From Nemertoderma westbladi (Eukaryota; Xenacoelomorpha; Nemertodermatida; Nemertodermatidae): a stretch of DNA of 55,124 bases. The position numbers and the translations under genes are program-made. Shown one piece after another: positions 47,494-55,124 of the stretch. Under the pieces are notes generated by a model. The model did no database searches, had not been told where the DNA came from, and saw only the letters and a program-made list of their open reading frames with translations. The stretch's first letter is position 1, and each line of letters starts with the position of its first letter. Location: the NCBI GenBank assembly GCA_032718475.1, contig JAUCBJ010002839.1:1-55124 (forward strand), read 5' to 3'.

Positions 47494-47857
47494 CAGTTTG
47501 GGGACTTGGAGGAGTCAGTATATAGCCCAGCTGGTAGGTACCAGGGTCAACAGGATAGTTTGGGGACTTGGAGGAGTCAGTATATAGCCCAGCTGGTAGG
47601 TACCAGGGTCAACAGGACAGTTTGGGGACTTGGAGGAGTCAGTATATAGCCCAGCTGGTAGGTACCAGGGTCAACAGGACAGTTTGGTGACTTGGAGGAG
47701 TCAGTATATAGCCCGGGTGGTAAGGTACCAGGGTCAACAGGACAGTTTGGGGACTTGGAGGAGTCAGTATATAGCCCAGCTGGTAGGTACCAGGTTCAAC
47801 AGGACAGTTTGGGGACTAGGAGGAGTCAGTATATAGCCCGGGTGGTACCAGGGTCAA

Positions 47858-48135
47858 TCCCATCGTAAATTTTAATTTTGTTCTTATATATTGACCGAAT
47901 GAGTTTAAATAATAATTTTCCTCTTATTCAAAATTGAGTATACATCTTTTGCAGCAATATATTTCTGTCGGCCATGTCGATGTCGAACGCCTTTTTAAAA
48001 TTAATAAATGCGGCGTAAACTGGTTTAGATTTGGTCCCATGCACATTGACATGTACAAAGTCTATAAATTTCTTGAGAACTTGCCTTGTGGAACGGCTGG
48101 AAATAAACCCATATTGCCCCGGAGGAAACAAGTGT
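47858..48135 (-). pseudogene. Broken LINE reverse transcriptase fragment
   Basis: On the - strand this reads QYGFISSRSTRQVLKKFIDF and, further on, AAFINFKKAFDIDMADRN, the fingers and motif A (F-x-D-F-x-K-A-F-D-like) of a non-LTR reverse transcriptase. Here the usual first Asp is replaced by Asn (INFKKAFD). A TGA at 47928-47930 interrupts the frame; after it the same frame continues with recognisable RT-like residues (IRGKLLFKLIRSIYKN) to the satellite boundary at 47857. Motifs B and C are missing because the sequence ends at the array. It is a dead, doubly truncated copy, probably from a different LINE family from the one at 53121. Confidence 0.75.
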
Positions 48136-48139
48136 GTAA

Positions 48140-48193
48140 TACAATAAAACCTATTATCATAATGATAATATTATGATAATAGGTTTTATTGTA
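48140..48193. repeat. Perfect 24-bp hairpin (6-base loop)
   Basis: Arms 48140-48163 and 48170-48193 are exact reverse complements, separated by GATAAT. The sequence is AT-rich (the right arm contains GATAATAGGTTTTATTGTA). It begins next to the 5' end of the RT fragment. Confidence 0.9.
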
Positions 48194-49388
48194 ATGTATG
48201 TGTATTTCCATCAATATTGATATAATTGGACTTTGGCATAATTACATTAATTATCATTTTTAAGATATATTACTAGAGTATCTGTTGATACATAGTACTA
48301 GAGTATAATAGTTTTGTCTAATAGTATAATATCTGATTTTTTCTCTACTACAAAATGATAAATTAATGTGTTTTTATTTTTTATTTTATATATTTTTTAT
48401 GTGATTTATTGGCATTGAGATGCCATTGGATTGGAACAATTATAATTATCTCGCTTTTAAAGGCGGATTTAAAACATAACCCATTGATTAGAGTTTTACA
48501 TAACCTAGAGCAACTAATCAATTAATAGATTAAGAATGGATCAGTTCTTATGAGTAACTGTGTCAGTATAAATCAGGTTTACTGTGCAGTGTTACTTCTA
48601 TCCCCCACATCATAACGATAGTGTACATCGAAATTCAGTCCGTCTTCAGTTTCTGGAAATGGATTGTTTTCGGCTGGGACCCAGTTCAAAATGCCATTGA
48701 ATGATACAGAACCAAGTGGTCACACGCCCCAGATATAATATAAATATTAAGTGCAAAGTGACTTCGTCACTTCTCCAGCGATGACACTGTCTTATTGTGG
48801 TGAAGTAAAGGTTAGACTTAATCTACGCGGTAGCAGAACTAACGACATGGTAGGTCTTGTTTGTTGTAACAGGCCATTGTGAGATCCAGCTTCACACTAC
48901 AGCTGAGCAACAGGCATGAGTTTCTTGCAGCTTAGGCAGCTGATCATTGCGAGGGCTATACTGCGTTCACATATTCACAGTTAATTTAGCAGCAGAATTT
49001 AACATGCCTAACGCTGGATAAATTATATTTTTTTTAAATTGTGATTTAATTACAAATATTGAAAAGTAAGTTAAAGAATTCCCTATAAAATTTTTATACT
49101 TTTGTATTGGACCCTAAATTTTTGCATGCAAGCTCAGAATTAAATTCTCTTTCGAATGGTATCTGACAGTTTTGGCTGGCCAGGGGGGGGGGGGGGGGGG
49201 TGGGGGTTTAGTTTCACCCGGTAGTTTCAGTTTGTAACTTGTAGCAGTTGTTCGGTGGAGTCACACTGATGTAGGCCTGTGCCATCTAAGGATATTTATT
49301 TACCTATAATATAGAAATAGAAAAAGATTTATCACATTTCTGCCAACCTAATACTATTATATCCTAGCAACATAGCAAGGAGAAGAAC
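48194..49388. other. Intergenic region upstream of the GPCR
   Basis: No coding sequence or RNA gene is seen. It is AT-rich, with an 18-base poly-G run at 49183-49200. The GPCR promoter should be here or upstream, but I cannot point to a TATA box or initiator with confidence. Confidence 0.5.
49183..49200. repeat. Poly-G tract (18 bases)
   Basis: A run of 18 G, then TGGGGG, about 190 bases before the GPCR start codon. It could form a G-quadruplex on the + strand. Confidence 0.9.
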
Positions 49389-50372
49389 ATGGATTATGAT
49401 GATACATATATTATTATATTTATCAGCTTGACCGCCCCGATAATATTTGCTTCAGTAATCGTTGGCAACACATTGTTGTTATTAGTCGTAGCTACTAATA
49501 AAGAAATGCGAAACACATCCAGCATATTAATGTCTAATTTGTGTGTCTCTGATATATTGGTAGGAACCATTTGTGGCATTCCTACAATTTTAACATTCAC
49601 AATTCGCTACCCTGAATGGTTTCTTGGCGATTTCATGTGCAGATTCAGCTGGTACGCTATTCCTACAAGTTATTCTGCATCTGTTTTATTTATGCTAGCT
49701 ATTTGCATTGAGCGATATATTGTTATCGTTAAACCGTTCCTAATCACAAAGCTAATGATGTGGCCTCATATAGTTGAAGGAGTGGCATTAATAGTATGGT
49801 TGATTTCTTTATCAGTGAATGCCACGTATATTGTATTTACCCATTTAGATGTACAATATTATTATGGTAGTAACATGACGATATGTTTATTAGATGCAAA
49901 CGCTGAGAAAGTATTAGATATATACGGGAGTGTATTTTTGTTTTTAATTCCTATTATTGTTATGGGTATTCTATATACCATAACTATCCTCACTCTGATA
50001 AGATCGATAGAAAACTTAACAACGAAATCCACTGCAGATTCGGTTTCTATTAAACTACAACAAGAAACATCCAGCCATGTTCGAGAACGTAAACGAATAA
50101 TGATTATGTTTATTGTTATTCTGGTTTGTTTCGTGCTGTGCTGGCTGCCTTACCATATCCGAAACTATCTCAAGTTCTACCACTGGATCAATCAAACTGA
50201 TTACCAAACTAGTATATGGACTTCTATTTGCAGCCAATTCTCTATATTTTTATCATGTGGATTAAATCCAATTATATTCTTGTGTTGCTCTTCCCGGTTT
50301 CGTTCTGGGTTAACAAAGCTACTTACATGTCAATGGAGAAGAAAACCTAACAGAAAAGAACAAGTTCCATAA
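49389..50372 (+). CDS. Intronless rhodopsin-family GPCR, probably a peptide receptor
   Basis: The 327-residue protein has seven hydrophobic segments (about residues 8-34, 44-66, 88-112, 128-150, 178-204, 236-258, 280-302). Family landmarks: GN at 26-27; LCVSD with Asp55; the W-x-L-G-like EWFLG at 76-80; Cys84 and Cys166 for the conserved disulfide; ERY at 108-110 in place of DRY; CWLPY at 251-255; NPIIF at 293-297 in place of NPxxY. The N-terminus is very short (about 8 residues) and lacks glycosylation sites; N162-M-T in extracellular loop 2 and N269-Q-T in loop 3 are candidates. There is no signal peptide. The ERY motif, CWLPYH and the basic third loop (RERKR) suggest a neuropeptide-type receptor coupling to G proteins at the plasma membrane; the ligand cannot be told. 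The start has A at -3 and G at +4. The frame is intact. Confidence 0.9.
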   Translation: MDYDDTYIIIFISLTAPIIFASVIVGNTLLLLVVATNKEMRNTSSILMSNLCVSDILVGTICGIPTILTFTIRYPEWFLGDFMCRFSWYAIPTSYSASVLFMLAICIERYIVIVKPFLITKLMMWPHIVEGVALIVWLISLSVNATYIVFTHLDVQYYYGSNMTICLLDANAEKVLDIYGSVFLFLIPIIVMGILYTITILTLIRSIENLTTKSTADSVSIKLQQETSSHVRERKRIMIMFIVILVCFVLCWLPYHIRNYLKFYHWINQTDYQTSIWTSICSQFSIFLSCGLNPIIFLCCSSRFRSGLTKLLTCQWRRKPNRKEQVP

Positions 50373-50624
50373 TTAGAAAATATTGGTGGAAGCGGTGTAT
50401 CTACTGCTAATCTAACTCAAGTTGAATTCATAAATATTAGAACTGCAAGTGAATAATAGATACGATTCTGTATCTCACCTTTTATTTCATACTCTGATGA
50501 TGTTGGCCTGCCATAAGATCACCAAAACAGCCAAAAAAATACACCAAACAGATGCCATAAGAACAGGAATAAGTGGTAAACACCAACCAGCCTGTGAAGT
50601 TTCACTTTAAGTTTTACTGTTCAC

Positions 50625-50690
50625 TTTCTAGGGCTCGAACTCACAACCTTCTTGTTGGCCACCTGACGTCCTTCCGTACCTGGACAATCT
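50625..50690 (-). repeat. Possible tRNA-derived SINE fragment
   Basis: On the - strand GGTTGTGAGTTCGAGCCCT resembles a polymerase III B box with its T-arm context, as in tRNA-derived SINE heads. No clear A box or acceptor-stem pairing is seen, so it is not a tRNA gene. Confidence 0.35.
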
Positions 50691-51110
50691 GATCTGTTAT
50701 TTATAAGATATGATGGATTTGGCATCGCGATACTAAACACCATGCCATTTCTTCGAGGCTGTGTTCTACATTACCGGTATGTTGTAATTATCCTGAAGAA
50801 GTTTCAACAATACAAACAAACTCACGAAATGTTAAGTCCCGTAGCTCAGCTCGACATTAATTGATTATTGATACAAAGAACAACATTCAACTTCAACAGT
50901 TATCGATTATGCGATATTGTTGAGTTTCACTTCCGACACAACATTATTAATAACAAAGAATTAATATTAGTAATTTCAATAGCAATTACTTAGTTAGTGG
51001 GACCACCCCGCTGGGCTAATAATCGTAGTAACTGAACTTAGAAATTAGGAGAGAACTGATATATTATATTATAATTACTGGACTAATTTACAGACGTCAA
51101 CATGTAAGAG

Positions 51111-51116
51111 AATAAA
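51111..51116 (+). promoter_or_regulatory. Candidate poly(A) signal for the GPCR gene
   Basis: AATAAA, directly followed by a second overlapping copy. Confidence 0.3.
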
Positions 51117-51919
51117 TAAAACCGGAGGTAGATATTGTACAACTCAATATGTTGGGTGTGTTTACAGCTAGTGATCCATAGGACACAACATAGCAGTCTA
51201 TAGCCAGGATATTGATTGCTTCAGGATATTTCTCATTATATACTCAGGATAATTCAGGATATGATATGGCTGTTCATTTTTACAAAAAGGGCCGCCATTT
51301 TTTAAAAGAAATTTGTTCAAATAAGACCAAAAAGTAAGGTGGGGTGGGTTTTGAGCAGAAGCATCATCTGAAGCAAGATGCGAGATGTCGGGGTATTATT
51401 CACTACATTTGCACAGGTGGTACTATTGATTATGTATTAATTATATGCACTAATTATTATCCACTATTTAGTGTATAATTGCAATAAATTTCCAGCAGTA
51501 AACCAGAAAAGATTACCTTGTCTTGATTCTATGGAAACGTATATCAACACCAATATTACTACTAATATTGCTAGACATATTGTTTAAGACAAGTATTACA
51601 CGAAGTGGGGCCTTCGCGCAGCACGTGACTTAAATTTAATTTAAGTACTAATTCGAAAGTATTACTGTATTAGCAAATTTTAAGCAGATTTCGCCTAATC
51701 ACTTTTTACCTCTTTCATTTCTATTCAGACATTTCTGACTCTAGCGGTATAGTGAGAACTGAAGATGGATTAGGGTCTCCAGCCCCACAAAGACACAGCC
51801 TATGGATGAATAGTACATACGTACATCGGCCAAGTTTCATCTTGAATAACGGATAACGTAATGAGAGACGGATCTCACTTTCAGAAATTTCGTCGTATAG
51901 CGGCAGACCGATTAAATCT

Positions 51920-51941
51920 CCCCCCCCCCCCCCCCCCCCCC
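51920..51941. repeat. Poly-C tract (22 bases) inside the second repeat unit
   Basis: The run sits where the first unit reads CTCCAGCCCCACAAAG, so it is an expansion of an existing short C stretch. Confidence 0.85.
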
Positions 51942-52454
51942 ACAAAGACGCAGCATGTGGTCCAGAATATATGGCAAGATTCAGCTTAAACTGATTAAAA
52001 TCAATGAGACGGGAGAATCTATTCACTTTCAGGCATAAAGTAGTCCTATAGCGGGTGACTGTTGAACTGATTTTCAACAAAACAAATTTTCAACTTGGCA
52101 GCTTTAAATTCGACAAAGTTATAAGCATGTCAATATCATAACGACGACAACGATTTCACTTTCAGACATTTGGCCCTCTAGCGGCAGACTGGAGAACTGC
52201 AGATGGATTCGCCTCCTTTGAAAGTCACAGCTAATGGTCTAATACATATCTGCCAAGTTTCAGCTTAAACGGATTAAAAGCAAAGAAATGGGAGGGCATT
52301 TAATGTTTAGACATGTGGCCCTCTAGCGGGAGACCATTGCACTGATGGTGTCTGAAAGTCTCTCAAAAATCTCAACTTTTGCTCATATTGATACCTACAA
52401 ATTTTCAACTTGGCAGCTTTAAATCCGACAAAGTTATTAGCATGTCAAAATCGT

Positions 52455-52501
52455 AACGACGACGACAACGACGACGACGACGACAACGACGACGACGACA
52501 A
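52455..52501. repeat. ACG microsatellite
   Basis: Imperfect (ACG/ACA) triplets, about 47 bases, ending the last repeat unit. The - strand open frame over it (Arg-rich) is an artefact. Confidence 0.9.
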
Positions 52502-52580
52502 CTATTTGCATAAATTGACCCACCCCCTAACAGTGTCAATTCGCTAAGGCTCCGCCAACTTCGTGGCTCGCCCCAAATCT

Positions 52581-53120
52581 TTAGGGGTAATATTATGTTA
52601 TGTCGGACAATACCTATACTGTATAATGACATTGTTTTGTGTATTTGTTATTGTTTTTACATAATGTACTAGATGGAGATGGGGGTGCTTACTCACCGCG
52701 AAAGAAGCTCTCTAGCTTCAGACAACTGTTCAACTGTCCACGTCTTCGTTCAAGTTACACTCAAAATAATGTATATAAATCAAATAATGTATATATATCA
52801 AATAATGTATATTAATGACAATAATACATTCAAATCTAACATTTTACATTACATATTACAATTATTACTTCCCACCACCGCACTGTCCTATCAGCTGATA
52901 AGGTTGCTTGGCCACCAGCCAAAACATAAACAAATAACTGTTTAACTGCAGGGCCATATCATTTCAATCATGAAACTGTTCTTTTTTCCTGGGCCTGGAC
53001 TGTATACTACCAAATGCCTGCCTGCTATGGTAGCCCAGCACCGTCCTCCAGACCGAGGCCGCTCCTCCATTTGGCCCTCGACCCACCAACGCAATGGGAA
53101 GCACCATGCTAGAGTGCTAA
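52581..53120. other. Spacer before the truncated LINE
   Basis: No gene is seen. A small tandem repeat (CAAATAATGTATATA-like, three copies, 52763-52815) is present. The in-frame stop before the LINE reading frame is TAA at 53118-53120. Confidence 0.5.
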
Positions 53121-54644
53121 CTGCACAGCGTTGCTAATATATTTAACGCTGCAATAAAACTTGGCAGGGTTCCGACTTCTTTTGGAGAAACAATCATCAC
53201 ACATATCTACAAAGGAAAGAACAAAAATCCTCTCCATGATACTTCATATAGACCAATAGCTACTGTGAACCTACTTGCGAAGGTATTTGAGGCCTTGATA
53301 CTAACGCTATATTTTCCTTCCAGTGCGGCTGCACATACGAACGTCAATCAATTCGGGTATAAAAAGAAACTTAGTGCCGATATGATTATATCCCTTGCAC
53401 TTGAATGTGTGGAGTATTATAAGCAGCGTGACTCGTCGATATTCATGTGTCAGCTGGACATAAAATCTGCGTTTGATGATGTTAATTACTATAAGCTTTT
53501 TCGTCGGCTGACTGAGTTTCTAAATCCACATATCGTGCTTGTACTCTGTGATTATTACAGATGCACCAAAATCTTTCTAAAATTTGGGGATTCGATAAAT
53601 TACACATATTACACATTGGGAAAAGGAGTAAAACAAGGATCCGTTCTATCACCTATCTTGTTCAACATATTCACTGCCTCTATTTTGAATGAGTTGCAAT
53701 CAAAAGGAGTTGGCTGTAATATTGATAGCACGTGGCTAGGTGCATTAAGCTATGCCGATGACTTTCTGTTACTTGCCTCCACTGGTTTAGAGATGCAATA
53801 TATGGTGAGAATCATATCCGAGGAAACTAAGAAAATTGGATTGGATATTGAAAAATCCAAGACGAAGTGGATATACAGCTCAACATCACAGCATCCAGCA
53901 TTTCTGGTGTTAAATAATACTCTCATACCTGAAGCGAAAGAGTTGGTATTCCTCGGATTCAACCTTGCCGTAAAGAAACAGGATGCTCTACAATACTGCA
54001 TAAGGACCATGTCGGTGGTCCATGCAATTTTCCGCAGGAAATCATGGACCGTTAAGTGGTTGGACTGCAAGACAGTGGTTAGATTGTGGAAGGCTGTGGG
54101 CGTGCCCTCGATTTTATATAGACTTAAATTCCTTCTTGGTGCCCTATCACAATCGCAGATTGAAATCCTGGAAATTCATTATAGGAGGCTCCTAAGGGGT
54201 TTGTTATGTATTGGGCGATATGCCAGTAACTCCACCTTATATTTGCTATTTAATGGTAGTATATTTGCCAATGATGTGTTCAGGTCCTCTATTCGGACAA
54301 TCATGAGTTTGCGGAGCTGCCCAAATACAAGCTTGAACTCTGGGCTCGGCATCACCCTCATACGCAATGTTACCAGTAGTGGCAGCAATTACATTGGTCT
54401 TGGCAGCATATACGCTAAAGCATCTGCGAGATTCTCACTTCCCTACTTGAGTTCACTGGCAACGATGAAATACTCAGTCAAAAGTATATTGTCGAGGGTG
54501 GCTCCCGGAGAACCATCCATCAAGGATAGAATGGACGCCTCTTTTATTGATCAGTGCCACAAACTGTCTCTCCCACTTGCAAGGAGACGCCATTATATAC
54601 TCAACTACTTTGGTGTATCAAATCAATGTGATTTAAGTTATTGA
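53121..54644 (+). CDS. 5'-truncated LINE reverse transcriptase (open frame)
   Basis: The frame is open from 53121 (after TAA 53118-53120) to TGA 54642-54644, 507 codons. There is no convincing start codon (the first GTG, at 53265, is not meaningful), so the 5' end is missing. RT landmarks in order: IITHIYKGKNKNPLHDTSYR and PIATVNLLAKVFE (motif 1-2 region); LDIKSAFDDV (motif A, first catalytic Asp); GVKQGSVLSPILFNIF (motif B); LSYADDFLLL (motif C, two catalytic Asp); GLDIEKSKTKW (motif D); ELVFLGFNL (motif E). About 270 residues of thumb and C-terminal sequence follow, without an obvious CCHC knuckle. The N-terminal endonuclease is absent. It copies RNA at a nicked genomic target. The clade is not certain. 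The intact catalytic residues and lack of stops suggest a young insertion. Confidence 0.85.
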   Translation: MHSVANIFNAAIKLGRVPTSFGETIITHIYKGKNKNPLHDTSYRPIATVNLLAKVFEALILTLYFPSSAAAHTNVNQFGYKKKLSADMIISLALECVEYYKQRDSSIFMCQLDIKSAFDDVNYYKLFRRLTEFLNPHIVLVLCDYYRCTKIFLKFGDSINYTYYTLGKGVKQGSVLSPILFNIFTASILNELQSKGVGCNIDSTWLGALSYADDFLLLASTGLEMQYMVRIISEETKKIGLDIEKSKTKWIYSSTSQHPAFLVLNNTLIPEAKELVFLGFNLAVKKQDALQYCIRTMSVVHAIFRRKSWTVKWLDCKTVVRLWKAVGVPSILYRLKFLLGALSQSQIEILEIHYRRLLRGLLCIGRYASNSTLYLLFNGSIFANDVFRSSIRTIMSLRSCPNTSLNSGLGITLIRNVTSSGSNYIGLGSIYAKASARFSLPYLSSLATMKYSVKSILSRVAPGEPSIKDRMDASFIDQCHKLSLPLARRRHYILNYFGVSNQCDLSY

Positions 54645-54772
54645 TCAATAGATCTAAATTGATGTGTGATTTAGTAGCTAATTAGCCTACCTACTGAGGA
54701 TTTTAACCTGTAAATTGTGTGTTTGTTTGACGTATTTTAAACTGTCGGCCTGTCCGATTTTTATGAAATAAA
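54645..54772 (+). mobile_element. LINE 3' UTR and poly(A) signal
   Basis: 128 bases follow the stop. AATAAA is at 54767-54772 and directly precedes sequence that reads, on the other strand, as part of the older element at 54773-55093. The LINE therefore seems to end at or within a few bases of the signal. Confidence 0.6.
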
Positions 54773-55093
54773 TGTATCCTCACCCAACCCATAAATAACC
54801 ACGCTGTATGAACGTCCCCACGAATGACTAAGTTTCGCCGCGATCACTCGGAGCAGGTTGTTGGCCTGTGGGGCAACTCCATCACATAACGCAATGAACG
54901 GGGAGAAGTCCGCCCGTCGCGCTGTAACGGCCTCGGCATACAGGCGATTCTTGTCGTCCTCCGCTGACTCGAGGATGGATTTCGGGGGGCGGTTGGCGTA
55001 GGACCCGGCGTCAAGGTTTATTACCTTCATATCAAACAACGCCTGGGTCTGCCTGTTGAAGGCCCCCCGAACCCCCAAGTCGCAGCAGTACAT
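54773..55093 (-). pseudogene. Reverse-transcriptase-associated C-terminal domain, fragment on the - strand
   Basis: The - strand reads LGVRGAFNRQTQALFDMKV, INLDAGSYANRPPKSILESA, YAEAVTARRADFSPFIALCD and KLSHSWGRSYSVV. I recognise this pattern (FD-x-x-V-x-x-x-D-A-x-S-Y, then YxEA...RRADFxPF, then W-x-R-x-Y-S-V-V) as the domain that follows the reverse transcriptase in a family of transposon proteins common in aquatic invertebrates; it may be a restriction-like nuclease. After YSVV the frame is lost by what looks like a one-base insertion (near 54804); the shifted frame continues (MGWVRIHLF) up to the LINE junction. In-frame TGA lies just upstream of the ATG at 55091-55093, so the 5' end is also lost. 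Confidence 0.5.
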
Positions 55094-55124
55094 ACTACAT
55101 CAATAATGTATATCACATAAATGA

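Larger units (their letters stand above)
22022..47857. repeat. 62-bp satellite array (about 400 copies, interrupted once)
   Basis: The unit contains GGTAGGTACCAGGGTCAAC, AGTTTGGGGACTTGGAGGAG and TCAGTATATAGCCCGGG. It begins with a partial, diverged copy (CAGTATATGGCCCGGG) at about 22022 and ends in GGTACCAGGGTCAA at 47857. Local subfamilies differ: TACATAGCC with CAACAGTCAG and TTAGGGGAG (26.2-34.8 kb); AGGTCCAGGGTCAAGAGGG lacking TA (36.3-41 kb); CAAGAGGGCAG with GGGAGG (42.5-43.7 kb); CCCAGCTGG; and ATATATAGCC with GGTAAGGTACC (44.5-47.8 kb). Because 62 is not a multiple of three, translation cycles through three frames and meets TAG in TATATAG or TGGTAG within about three units, so the open stretches in it are not genes. 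Several long segments are duplicated. Confidence 0.98.
50373..51719. other. Region downstream of the GPCR
   Basis: This holds the probable 3' UTR, a possible SINE fragment (50625-50690) and no coding sequence. AATAAATAAA at 51111 is the first strong poly(A) signal, about 740 bases after the stop; whether the receptor transcript reaches it is unknown. Confidence 0.5.
51720..52580. repeat. Cluster of diverged roughly 150-bp repeats
   Basis: Five related units start near 51725, 51885, 52030, 52165 and 52312. Each has a head like TCAGACATTTGGCCCTCTAG followed by CGG and AGAC/TGAC. Units 1, 2 and 4 share ACAAAGACACAGC or AAAGTCACAGC and AAGTTTCAGCTTAAAC; units 3 and 5 share TTTTCAACTTGGCAGCTTTA and end in ACGAC microsatellites. 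This looks like two related interspersed repeats or a decayed tandem. The roughly 119-residue open stretch on the - strand is composed of these units and is not a gene. Confidence 0.6.

Noticed and set aside
22006-47836. Dozens of 60-174 residue open frames within the 62-bp array, on both strands
   Set aside because: All are translations of the satellite itself (for example SVYSPGGRYQGQQ or TLVPPGLYTDSS). The 62-bp unit cycles through three frames and stops appear every few units; longer ones arise from indels in duplicated blocks. No independent coding signal.
47934-48176. 80-residue + strand open frame
   Set aside because: It lies over the - strand reverse transcriptase fragment and the hairpin; the - strand reading has the recognisable motifs.
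49394-50237. - strand open frames inside the GPCR
   Set aside because: Shadows of the receptor coding sequence.
50620-50700. tRNA gene on the - strand
   Set aside because: Only a B-box-like stretch is present; no A box or acceptor stem pairing.
51721-52632. - strand open frames of 119 and 75 residues
   Set aside because: Made of the interspersed repeats, a poly-C tract (poly-Gly) and the ACG microsatellite (poly-Arg).
53750-54388. - strand open frames inside the LINE
   Set aside because: Shadows of the reverse transcriptase coding sequence.

Overview
This is eukaryotic nuclear DNA, most likely from an invertebrate animal (probably aquatic, but the species is not recognisable). The evidence is GT-AG style exon boundaries, BED-type zinc-finger exons, an intronless rhodopsin-family receptor gene, LINE-type reverse transcriptase remnants, a short inverted-repeat transposon and very large satellites. 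About 40 kb of the 55 kb (roughly 73%) is four unrelated tandem arrays: 41-bp units (1-10970, running off the left edge), 29-bp units (11120-14224), 20-bp units (17996-19345) and 62-bp units (22022-47857).

Left half, 10971-21209: between and beside the arrays I see what looks like one gene on the + strand. A small candidate exon (11047-11119) ends with a strong donor and leaves two bases (AG) of a split codon. Downstream lie four separate BED zinc-finger exons (15391-15685, 16427-16685, 17427-17715, 20903-21209). Each has its own acceptor and stop codon, each begins with a single T before the first full codon, and each encodes one complete C-x2-C...H-x4-H finger with a W-x-Y-F signature. AG plus T gives the same serine codon at all four junctions. 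This is the layout of a gene with one shared 5' part and a set of alternative DNA-binding 3' exons, as in fly lola and mod(mdg4), but with BED fingers. The 29-bp array starts exactly at the donor of the shared exon and repeats its GTGAGTTTATT about 107 times. The 20-bp array, before the fourth BED exon, repeats a CTGAC plus pyrimidine-rich unit that resembles branch-point/acceptor sequence.

Middle, 22022-47857: about 400 copies of a 62-bp unit with several internal segmental duplications (4.19/3.29-kb, 2,725-bp and 1,611-bp offsets). A 901-bp non-autonomous DNA transposon sits inside it at 27998-28898; the duplicated segment at 32185 keeps the unoccupied insertion site. The array ends against a broken reverse transcriptase fragment on the - strand (47858-48135).

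Right, 48200-55124: ordinary-looking DNA with one intact intronless GPCR gene (49389-50372), a cluster of diverged about 150-bp repeats with a poly-C tract (51720-52580), a 5'-truncated LINE with a still-open reverse transcriptase frame (53121-54644), and, pointing the other way, the end of a second reverse-transcriptase-associated coding sequence that the LINE appears to have inserted into (54773-55093). The many 60-170 residue open frames inside the satellites are read-through of the repeat and are not annotated as genes.
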